Shown: positions 33,001 to 40,877 of the stretch, piece by piece | How positions within the stretch are numbered: position 1 is the first letter of the stretch | Layout: every line of letters starts with the position of its first letter | Assembly (NCBI GenBank): GCA_030374765.1 | Contig: JARGXX010000025.1 | Coordinates: forward strand, 806,001 to 870,000 | Length of the DNA: 64,000 nucleotides | From: Agarophyton chilense | Lineage: Eukaryota > Rhodophyta > Florideophyceae > Gracilariales > Gracilariaceae | Reading direction: 5' to 3' | Notes under the pieces: generated by a model | What the model saw: the letters and a program-made list of their open reading frames with translations, nothing else | What the model was told of the DNA's origin: nothing | The model's database searches: none | Program-made: the position numbers and the translations under genes

Positions 33001-34321
33001 TTATGCACCAGTTGTTTCGTTCTCTTTGGTTCGCATATTCTTGTATCTGACGTTATGCTTGCGCATGTATGTGGTACAGGTGGATGTGAAGACTGCGTTT
33101 CTCAATGGCGAACTTGAGGAAGATGTGTGGATCATGTCACCTCGAGGTATACCTGGCGTGACTTCACGATGCTTCAAATTGCTCAAGGCTATCTATGGAC
33201 TGAAGCAAGCGCACTTGGCATGGCACAACAAACTATGCGAGGATATGAAAAGCATATGTTTTGAAGAGTTACCGAGTGCACCTTGCGTGTTTCGCCGCCA
33301 AAACGAGAGCAATGAGGATGCGTTCGTGCTAGTTTATGTGGATGACTTGCTAATATTCACAACTTCTGCCATGGAACGTGATGCGATTTTGGAGGAGCTT
33401 AAGTCGTTTTACGAGCTGCGTGTGGCGGACGAAGTGAACTTGTACCTCGGCGTTGAATTCAAATGGACTTTAGATTCAGATGGTCGACCTGTGTCGCTGT
33501 ATCTTGGTCAGTCACTGTACACGGAAAGCGTGTTGCGCCGTTTCGGGTTTCAGCGATCCAAGCCGGCATGCACCCCTATGGTAGAATCTTTTTTTACCGG
33601 GTGGACATCTGAGAAAGACAAATCCATCCAGGATACTCAGCTGTACCAGCAGATCATTGGATCGCTTTTGTATTTGGCACTGAGAACTCGGTTGGATATA
33701 TTAGCACCCGTCCTAATCTTGGCTCGTTTTCAGAAATCGCCCACGGCCTACTGTCACAAGGCAGCAAAGCGGGTTCTTCGTTACCTTCGCGGTACAACTG
33801 AACATGGTGTGCACTATCACTCTGGCATGGTGAAACTGGAGGCGTACGTTGACTCTGACTACGCTGCGGACACGCGTGATCGCAAGTCAATGTCTGGTTT
33901 CTTAGTGAAGCTTGGCAAAGCGACATGTATGTGGGGCGCAAGAAAACAGGCTTCGGTGGCGTTGTCTACCGGCGAGGCCGAGTATTATGCTTTGACGCTT
34001 GCGTGTCAGGAGGTCATTTGGTTGAAGCGTGTGCTTAAGGAGATTGGATGGAAAGTGCAAGGTGCTGTGCCCATTCGTTCGGACAACCAGTGCGCCATTG
34101 ACTGGGCAACTGGTGAACGCTGTCCGTCGGGTCGCGCTAAGCACATTGACGTTAAGTTGCACTTCGTTCGGGAACTAGTCAAGGATTGTCACATCAATGT
34201 GACGTACGTTCCAAGTGAAGACAATGATGCGGACTTCTTAACTAAACCACTTGGCCCAGGTCTTCACAACAATAACGCGGACCGTGTTGGACTTGGCCGA
34301 CCAGTCGAGGAGGAGTGTTGA
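30020..34321 (+). CDS. Copia A2 Gag-Pol polyprotein (1433 aa), intact
   Basis: One frame encodes the whole polyprotein. Gag occupies about 1-300, with the CCHC knuckle CDFCDRDGHTQDRC at 284-297 after a Lys/Arg-rich stretch. The protease has YADSGATVHC with Asp 365. The integrase zinc domain uses His 501, His 506, Cys 532 and Cys 535. The integrase core uses Asp 562, Asp 625 and Glu 659; only 33 residues separate the last two, against 35 in B1. An acidic linker spans 790-870. RT has YVDD at 1106-1109, and RNase H has Asp 1278, Glu 1319 and Asp 1355. The final codon and stop (TGT TGA) are the first six bases of the 3' LTR. No frameshift or stop is present, so the copy is probably functional. 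Confidence 0.97.
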   Translation: MSDTEMESESTTGMKIPRFHGRRGDDYALWRHRLRAACRVKGVWNVVESDSGYSATTEATSDTAIDSARVVAKREKACGIIICALGDAPLRVVMDVDDDPARMLALLDARYASNRTVSRIAVQTQLFRMGYNGQNMSGYVDQYTALFAQLERMGKDAAVPESHKAPMLLASIDPNCTLESTAAALRTKDIAELTWDYVATTLIDEYNAKQVSARPSGRSSRRKKKGRKKSGRHSESTNRTRSSANNEDEESDGHSDIESTARALAAALRSSSFDRSGSSNGHHCDFCDRDGHTQDRCFMNPDNPDNHLPQSILDKLSPQPKRMGGSSGRSASSKSSGKSGKIEIAGATVERTTIVPPNDLSTYADSGATVHCFHSVCAFVPGSLEPCDERTVMLADNTSVVSKQRGEVIIPLDNANIRLSDALLTPALGYNLVSTGCLADKGIESLFGRHSVRLTLESNGFEVGIGDRDKVSRMYTLPQPLGHAGVELALSTKSTETQLWHRRLAHINQRDLQHVHKYADGVPHLCDMEEVCRACRLGKAHKLPFPGHFEHASAVGDIVHSDIVGPLEKSFPEKFQYACTFLDDHSRYVFLGLVIHRSALSDVFVGIAAKFKQLGGVHIKSLHSDGAEEYIALQENWAAEHGLTSFSAPYTPEHNAIAERINRTMVEAARSLLIQADLPECLWPYALKHVIFVRNRVQHSTVNNSPYFLVTGNKPLLKHVRVFGCTAFVLRTPRGPKFESRALEGVYLETLEHGVYKVLVVDNDGTPRIIESRHVTFDESKFPGASSLANYMDDESASDADYSSDMGLCDSIDDESDTFSVDNVEEEVVHDGSSHLIPTLRQSESDSGSNEDDAQDSESDDESAADDLDTSANADTEPRYPRRTRRQPLRWFMAGSAHCTSQVKVTTSDEPSLKEAMSASAEERTMWQAAVDEEFSSLESKQTWKPDDSPASQPLPTHVILKVKRNADGSVERFKARVVAGGNHQTYGQDYMETYAPVVSFSLVRIFLYLTLCLRMYVVQVDVKTAFLNGELEEDVWIMSPRGIPGVTSRCFKLLKAIYGLKQAHLAWHNKLCEDMKSICFEELPSAPCVFRRQNESNEDAFVLVYVDDLLIFTTSAMERDAILEELKSFYELRVADEVNLYLGVEFKWTLDSDGRPVSLYLGQSLYTESVLRRFGFQRSKPACTPMVESFFTGWTSEKDKSIQDTQLYQQIIGSLLYLALRTRLDILAPVLILARFQKSPTAYCHKAAKRVLRYLRGTTEHGVHYHSGMVKLEAYVDSDYAADTRDRKSMSGFLVKLGKATCMWGARKQASVALSTGEAEYYALTLACQEVIWLKRVLKEIGWKVQGAVPIRSDNQCAIDWATGERCPSGRAKHIDVKLHFVRELVKDCHINVTYVPSEDNDADFLTKPLGPGLHNNNADRVGLGRPVEEEC
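34307..34315 (+). promoter_or_regulatory. Polypurine tract of copia A2
   Basis: GAGGAGGAG touches the 3' LTR and would prime plus-strand DNA. It lies inside the coding sequence, encoding the three Glu before the C-terminal Cys. The equivalent tract of A3 is at 40190-40198. Confidence 0.85.
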
Positions 34322-34989
34322 GGTTTGGTCGACTGTGCCCCCAAGCCCTTTGGAGTGTTGGAAATAGTGGAAAACAAAAAGTGGATTTAAGCATGGGCAC
34401 TTTTGGGCACCCTCCGCGGAAAAACGCATATGCGCCTCATCTCAATCTCAACGTGAAACGGCCATCTGATTGGCTACTGCAAATGCCCTCATGCAACGTG
34501 GTATGGACAAGTGGTCTGGTTCTAATGGGGCGTGTTGGGGCTTCGGCCCAAGTGGAGCGATTTGATTGGACGAGAGCGCTGAATGAGCACGGGCTATGCA
34601 GTTGGAGAGAATGTGCGAATGTGGGCTGGATACGGGGTTTGGCCGTAACAGCCGAATCTGGGCTGCGCGGGGTGGTTGGCACTGGCGCACCACTTTGGAT
34701 GATTTTTTTGAGTTTTTATTTGATATGCTTCATGTTTGAAATTGTTTTGGCGCGCAACTCCTCGTCGCACAGTGGCAAGGTGTGAGACGTGGGTGACCCG
34801 CCGACGGTCAGCACCGGCGGCGGAACTGCGTGCGAGGTAGATATAGTTTTCAATGACGGTCGCCAACGATCGAAGTAAATTGTCAAGGCTGACTACCTTC
34901 CTTTGTTTCTCTTCTTTTATTTTTCTCTTCTTCTCGTCTTTTCCCCCTCTTCTTCCTTTTCCTTTACCTAACCTGCGCTCACGTTGTGA
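34316..34989 (+). repeat. Shared middle LTR of the A2-A3 tandem (674 bp)
   Basis: It is preceded by the A2 pol end and purine tract and followed at once by the A3 primer site at 34990. No base difference from the outer LTRs was seen by eye. Confidence 0.97.
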
Positions 34990-35902
34990 GGTTATGGGCC
35001 CAGAGCGTCGACTCTTCGCAGACGTCACGCTCTACTAACATTTATTTGGATTCAAGAAGATTCCCTACTGCGACAGGTGCGCGATCTACGACTAACGCTC
35101 ATCTGGATTCAAGAAGTTATTTTGTTTTGCGACAGGCGTGTACCCTGCGGACTTCCTCCTTGGTGGCGAAAACATATCGCGTTTGTTAGTACCCCCTTGG
35201 CACGAGACCGGGAAGTCTGCCAAATCCTGCTCTCCGTCCGTAGAGTACGGAGGTCGATGAATTGGGCTTGGAAGTGTAGGAGCAACCGTACTACACCGCA
35301 CGACCGCGCTACTTTCCCGCAAGAGGCTAGCTTGGGTCAACTGGGGGAAGTGTATCTTGACGACACCCCTCCTTGGGACGCCTCGTAGGGACTAAAAGCG
35401 CCGGACTCTGAAGTGCGCAGAGTTCGGTAGGTAATCAAAGCGTACCTCACCTGGAGAGAGTAACCAGGGTCCAGGGGATCATCCTTTAGGGTAGCGGAGG
35501 TAGTTTCTCCCGCCAGTGCGCCCGCCTACCTCGAGCAAGTCTCGGTAGGTTCAATCAAGAAGTTTCAACCCGAAGTCGAGAAGTTTGTCTGTTCCGGGTA
35601 CGCCTTCTGCCACTGCCCGTGAGTATACTCCAAGCGTGGGAGCACCCGAGCTCCGCTTGTGATCGCGTACGAGACGCGTCTCGGTGAGCGTTGCAGGCTA
35701 CGTCAAAAGTCTCCGCTGTCGTCCTCGCTGTCGAACGTTTGAGTTGGGATACTCCGTTCGGGCAAGCTCGGCCACGAATTCATCACTGCTCGTGGCCCTT
35801 TTCTTAAACTTCCCAAGGCATTGAGTCCCTCACTCTGCTTCCCTCTACTAATTAATTTCGTTTGGTTCCGTTCTATCTGCTTCGTGGATAACAGACTGAA
35901 AT
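34990..35902 (+). promoter_or_regulatory. Copia A3 leader with primer-binding site
   Basis: It matches the A2 leader in length (913 bases) and, by eye, in sequence. The primer site is at 34990-35003. Transcription from the middle LTR would give a complete A3 RNA. Confidence 0.85.
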
Positions 35903-38900
35903 ATGTCGGACACGGAAATGGAATCCGAAAGTACTACCGGGATGAAAATCCCTCGTTTTCATGGAAGGCGTGGTGATGATTATGCCCTATGGCGCCATCG
36001 CCTTCGTGCTGCATGCCGTGTTAAAGGTGTGTGGAACGTTGTGGAATCCGATTCTGGATATTCAGCAACTACTGAAGCAACATCGGATACCGCTATTGAT
36101 AGCGCTCGAGTTGTCGCCAAGCGCGAGAAGGCATGTGGAATCATAATATGCGCCTTGGGTGATGCGCCACTTCGTGTGGTCATGGATGTCGACGACGACC
36201 CGGCGCGCATGCTCGCATTACTTGATGCACGGTATGCGTCCAATCGTACTGTATCCAGAATTGCTGTGCAGACTCAACTATTCCGTATGGGATACAATGG
36301 TCAGAATATGTCAGGCTATGTGGACCAGTACACGGCGTTATTTGCTCAGTTAGAGCGCATGGGAAAGGATGCGGCAGTACCCGAGTCGCACAAAGCTCCC
36401 ATGTTACTTGCTTCTATTGATCCCAATTGCACACTGGAGTCTACTGCTGCAGCTCTTCGAACCAAGGATATCGCTGAGCTTACATGGGACTACGTGGCCA
36501 CGACCCTCATAGATGAATACAACGCGAAACAGGTGTCTGCAAGGCCGTCTGGACGTAGTTCACGTCGCAAGAAGAAGGGCAGGAAAAAATCTGGTCGACA
36601 TTCTGAATCGACTAATCGTACCCGCAGTAGTGCAAACAACGAAGATGAGGAGTCTGATGGTCACTCCGACATTGAGTCTACTGCTCGTGCACTTGCTGCC
36701 GCCTTGAGATCGTCATCATTTGATCGTTCTGGATCGAGCAATGGACATCATTGCGACTTCTGTGATCGCGATGGACACACACAAGATCGTTGCTTTATGA
36801 ATCCGGACAACCCGGACAACCACTTGCCGCAGAGTATCCTCGATAAACTGTCGCCACAACCCAAGCGAATGGGTGGCAGTAGTGGTAGAAGCGCCTCGAG
36901 CAAGTCTTCTGGAAAGTCTGGAAAAATCGAAATTGCTGGTGCAACTGTGGAAAGGACCACTATAGTTCCGCCGAATGACCTGAGTACCTACGCAGACAGC
37001 GGTGCGACAGTACATTGCTTCCATTCTGTTTGTGCGTTCGTGCCCGGTTCACTTGAACCTTGCGACGAAAGGACAGTGATGCTTGCCGATAACACATCTG
37101 TTGTATCTAAACAACGCGGAGAGGTGATCATTCCTTTGGACAATGCGAACATACGTCTGAGTGATGCCCTACTGACCCCCGCTCTGGGATACAACTTGGT
37201 TTCAACCGGGTGTTTGGCCGACAAAGGTATTGAGTCGCTCTTCGGTCGTCATAGTGTACGTTTGACGCTAGAGTCAAATGGTTTTGAGGTGGGCATTGGT
37301 GATCGTGACAAGGTATCTCGCATGTACACACTGCCTCAACCTTTAGGGCATGCTGGCGTGGAACTTGCGCTTTCGACAAAGTCTACGGAGACTCAACTGT
37401 GGCACCGACGACTGGCTCACATCAACCAACGTGATCTGCAACATGTACACAAGTACGCAGATGGAGTGCCGCACTTGTGTGACATGGAGGAGGTATGCCG
37501 AGCATGTCGACTTGGCAAGGCTCATAAGCTTCCGTTCCCAGGTCACTTTGAACATGCATCCGCGGTTGGTGACATTGTGCACTCGGATATTGTAGGTCCT
37601 CTGGAAAAGTCTTTTCCGGAAAAGTTTCAATATGCATGTACATTCCTCGATGATCACTCACGGTATGTGTTCCTAGGTCTGGTGATCCATCGCAGTGCTC
37701 TTAGTGATGTGTTTGTGGGTATTGCGGCAAAGTTTAAGCAGCTTGGAGGAGTGCATATCAAAAGTTTGCACTCGGACGGTGCAGAAGAATATATTGCCCT
37801 GCAAGAGAACTGGGCAGCAGAACATGGCCTCACTTCTTTCTCTGCTCCATACACCCCCGAACACAACGCTATAGCTGAGCGCATCAATCGTACCATGGTG
37901 GAAGCTGCTCGATCGTTGCTGATCCAAGCCGATCTACCAGAATGTTTGTGGCCATATGCGCTGAAACATGTTATCTTTGTGCGTAATCGAGTGCAACATT
38001 CTACTGTTAACAACAGTCCCTACTTTCTGGTAACTGGAAATAAACCTTTGTTGAAGCACGTGCGTGTGTTTGGATGCACTGCATTCGTGCTAAGGACTCC
38101 GCGTGGACCCAAGTTCGAGTCTCGTGCACTTGAGGGAGTGTACTTGGAGACTCTTGAGCATGGTGTGTACAAGGTACTCGTCGTTGATAATGATGGTACT
38201 CCGCGTATTATTGAGTCACGACATGTTACTTTTGATGAATCCAAGTTCCCTGGCGCATCATCTCTTGCCAACTACATGGATGATGAAAGTGCGTCAGATG
38301 CTGACTATAGCTCTGATATGGGATTATGTGATAGCATTGATGACGAATCGGATACCTTCTCCGTGGATAATGTTGAGGAGGAGGTGGTTCATGACGGATC
38401 CTCGCACCTGATTCCAACACTCAGGCAGTCGGAGTCAGACTCCGGCAGCAATGAAGACGATGCACAGGATTCCGAAAGTGATGACGAAAGTGCTGCTGAT
38501 GACCTTGATACATCTGCCAACGCTGATACGGAACCACGCTACCCGCGGCGCACGCGCCGTCAACCTCTGAGGTGGTTCATGGCAGGGTCTGCTCACTGTA
38601 CATCGCAAGTCAAAGTCACTACTAGTGATGAGCCCTCACTCAAGGAGGCAATGTCCGCCAGTGCGGAGGAGCGTACCATGTGGCAAGCAGCCGTCGATGA
38701 AGAGTTTTCATCATTGGAGTCGAAGCAAACTTGGAAACCTGATGACTCTCCTGCTTCACAACCACTACCAACTCACGTCATACTGAAGGTAAAGCGCAAT
38801 GCTGATGGGTCAGTTGAACGTTTTAAGGCTCGTGTTGTAGCCGGTGGAAACCACCAAACATATGGTCAGGACTACATGGAGACTTATGCACCAGTTGTTT

Positions 38901-40204
38901 CGTTCTCTTTGGTTCGCATATTCTTGTATCTGACGTTATGCTTGCGCATGTATGTGGTACAGGTGGATGTGAAGACTGCGTTTCTCAATGGCGAACTTGA
39001 GGAAGATGTGTGGATCATGTCACCTCGAGGTATACCTGGCGTGACTTCACGATGCTTCAAATTGCTCAAGGCTATCTATGGACTGAAGCAAGCGCACTTG
39101 GCATGGCACAACAAACTATGCGAGGATATGAAAAGCATATGTTTTGAAGAGTTACCGAGTGCACCTTGCGTGTTTCGCCGCCAAAACGAGAGCAATGAGG
39201 ATGCGTTCGTGCTAGTTTATGTGGATGACTTGCTAATATTCACAACTTCTGCCATGGAACGTGATGCGATTTTGGAGGAGCTTAAGTCGTTTTACGAGCT
39301 GCGTGTGGCGGACGAAGTGAACTTGTACCTCGGCGTTGAATTTAAATGGACTTTAGATTCAGATGGTCGACCTGTGTCGCTGTATCTTGGTCAGTCACTG
39401 TACACGGAAAGCGTGTTGCGCCGTTTCGGGTTTCAGCGATCCAAGCCGGCATGCACCCCTATGGTAGAATCTTTTTTTACCGGGTGGACATCTGAGAAAG
39501 ACAAATCCATCCAGGATACTCAGCTGTACCAGCAGATCATTGGATCGCTTTTGTATTTGGCACTGAGAACTCGGTTGGATATATTAGCACCCGTCCTAAT
39601 CTTGGCTCGTTTTCAGAAATCGCCCACGGCCTACTGTCACAAGGCAGCAAAGCGGGTTCTTCGTTACCTTCGCGGTACAACTGAACATGGTGTGCACTAT
39701 CACTCTGGCATGGTGAAACTGGAGGCGTACGTTGACTCTGACTACGCTGCGGACACGCGTGATCGCAAGTCAATGTCTGGTTTCTTAGTGAAGCTTGGCA
39801 AAGCGACATGTATGTGGGGCGCAAGAAAACAGGCTTCGGTGGCGTTGTCTACCGGCGAGGCCGAGTATTATGCTTTGACGCTTGCGTGTCAGGAGGTCAT
39901 TTGGTTGAAGCGTGTGCTTAAGGAGATTGGATGGAAAGTGCAAGGTGCTGTGCCCATTCGTTCGGACAACCAGTGCGCCATTGACTGGGCAACTGGTGAA
40001 CGCTGTCCGTCGGGTCGCGCTAAGCACATTGACGTTAAGTTGCACTTCGTTCGGGAACTAGTCAAGGATTGTCACATCAATGTGACGTACGTTCCAAGTG
40101 AAGACAATGATGCGGACTTCTTAACTAAACCACTTGGCCCAGGTCTTCACAACAATAACGCGGACCGTGTTGGACTTGGCCGACCAGTCGAGGAGGAGTG
40201 TTGA
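35903..40204 (+). CDS. Copia A3 Gag-Pol polyprotein (1433 aa), intact
   Basis: The predicted protein is identical to that of A2, with all catalytic residues present: CCHC knuckle, protease Asp 365, integrase Asp 562 / Asp 625 / Glu 659, RT YVDD and RNase H. The one nucleotide difference noticed is TTC to TTT (Phe) at 39343. The stop is formed by the first bases of the 3' LTR at 40199. With its own flanking LTRs it could act independently of A2. Confidence 0.97.
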   Translation: MSDTEMESESTTGMKIPRFHGRRGDDYALWRHRLRAACRVKGVWNVVESDSGYSATTEATSDTAIDSARVVAKREKACGIIICALGDAPLRVVMDVDDDPARMLALLDARYASNRTVSRIAVQTQLFRMGYNGQNMSGYVDQYTALFAQLERMGKDAAVPESHKAPMLLASIDPNCTLESTAAALRTKDIAELTWDYVATTLIDEYNAKQVSARPSGRSSRRKKKGRKKSGRHSESTNRTRSSANNEDEESDGHSDIESTARALAAALRSSSFDRSGSSNGHHCDFCDRDGHTQDRCFMNPDNPDNHLPQSILDKLSPQPKRMGGSSGRSASSKSSGKSGKIEIAGATVERTTIVPPNDLSTYADSGATVHCFHSVCAFVPGSLEPCDERTVMLADNTSVVSKQRGEVIIPLDNANIRLSDALLTPALGYNLVSTGCLADKGIESLFGRHSVRLTLESNGFEVGIGDRDKVSRMYTLPQPLGHAGVELALSTKSTETQLWHRRLAHINQRDLQHVHKYADGVPHLCDMEEVCRACRLGKAHKLPFPGHFEHASAVGDIVHSDIVGPLEKSFPEKFQYACTFLDDHSRYVFLGLVIHRSALSDVFVGIAAKFKQLGGVHIKSLHSDGAEEYIALQENWAAEHGLTSFSAPYTPEHNAIAERINRTMVEAARSLLIQADLPECLWPYALKHVIFVRNRVQHSTVNNSPYFLVTGNKPLLKHVRVFGCTAFVLRTPRGPKFESRALEGVYLETLEHGVYKVLVVDNDGTPRIIESRHVTFDESKFPGASSLANYMDDESASDADYSSDMGLCDSIDDESDTFSVDNVEEEVVHDGSSHLIPTLRQSESDSGSNEDDAQDSESDDESAADDLDTSANADTEPRYPRRTRRQPLRWFMAGSAHCTSQVKVTTSDEPSLKEAMSASAEERTMWQAAVDEEFSSLESKQTWKPDDSPASQPLPTHVILKVKRNADGSVERFKARVVAGGNHQTYGQDYMETYAPVVSFSLVRIFLYLTLCLRMYVVQVDVKTAFLNGELEEDVWIMSPRGIPGVTSRCFKLLKAIYGLKQAHLAWHNKLCEDMKSICFEELPSAPCVFRRQNESNEDAFVLVYVDDLLIFTTSAMERDAILEELKSFYELRVADEVNLYLGVEFKWTLDSDGRPVSLYLGQSLYTESVLRRFGFQRSKPACTPMVESFFTGWTSEKDKSIQDTQLYQQIIGSLLYLALRTRLDILAPVLILARFQKSPTAYCHKAAKRVLRYLRGTTEHGVHYHSGMVKLEAYVDSDYAADTRDRKSMSGFLVKLGKATCMWGARKQASVALSTGEAEYYALTLACQEVIWLKRVLKEIGWKVQGAVPIRSDNQCAIDWATGERCPSGRAKHIDVKLHFVRELVKDCHINVTYVPSEDNDADFLTKPLGPGLHNNNADRVGLGRPVEEEC

Positions 40205-40872
40205 GGTTTGGTCGACTGTGCCCCCAAGCCCTTTGGAGTGTTGGAAATAGTGGAAAACAAAAAGTGGATTTAAGCATGGGCACTTTTGGGCACCCTCCGC
40301 GGAAAAACGCATATGCGCCTCATCTCAATCTCAACGTGAAACGGCCATCTGATTGGCTACTGCAAATGCCCTCATGCAACGTGGTATGGACAAGTGGTCT
40401 GGTTCTAATGGGGCGTGTTGGGGCTTCGGCCCAAGTGGAGCGATTTGATTGGACGAGAGCGCTGAATGAGCACGGGCTATGCAGTTGGAGAGAATGTGCG
40501 AATGTGGGCTGGATACGGGGTTTGGCCGTAACAGCCGAATCTGGGCTGCGCGGGGTGGTTGGCACTGGCGCACCACTTTGGATGATTTTTTTGAGTTTTT
40601 ATTTGATATGCTTCATGTTTGAAATTGTTTTGGCGCGCAACTCCTCGTCGCACAGTGGCAAGGTGTGAGACGTGGGTGACCCGCCGACGGTCAGCACCGG
40701 CGGCGGAACTGCGTGCGAGGTAGATATAGTTTTCAATGACGGTCGCCAACGATCGAAGTAAATTGTCAAGGCTGACTACCTTCCTTTGTTTCTCTTCTTT
40801 TATTTTTCTCTTCTTCTCGTCTTTTCCCCCTCTTCTTCCTTTTCCTTTACCTAACCTGCGCTCACGTTGTGA
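40199..40872 (+). repeat. Copia A3 3' LTR (674 bp)
   Basis: It ends CGTTGTGA at 40872, followed by the second CTATA (40873-40877), after which the B1 polyprotein frame resumes. Confidence 0.97.
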
Positions 40873-40877
40873 CTATA

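Larger units (their letters stand above)
28433..40872 (+). mobile_element. Copia A2-A3 tandem: LTR-element-LTR-element-LTR
   Basis: Three 674-bp LTRs (28433-29106, 34316-34989, 40199-40872) enclose two complete internal regions of 5209 bases. The middle LTR is both the 3' LTR of A2 and the 5' LTR of A3, with its PPT and PBS on either side. CTATA flanks only the outer ends (28428-28432 and 40873-40877); nothing resembling a target duplication lies at the middle. The two internal regions differ, as far as I could see, by a single synonymous base (C at 33460, T at 39343). Confidence 0.95.

Noticed and set aside
28433-40872. Repeated 674-bp units as a CRISPR-like or satellite array
   Set aside because: The units are LTRs with retroelement internal regions between them, not short repeats with spacers.
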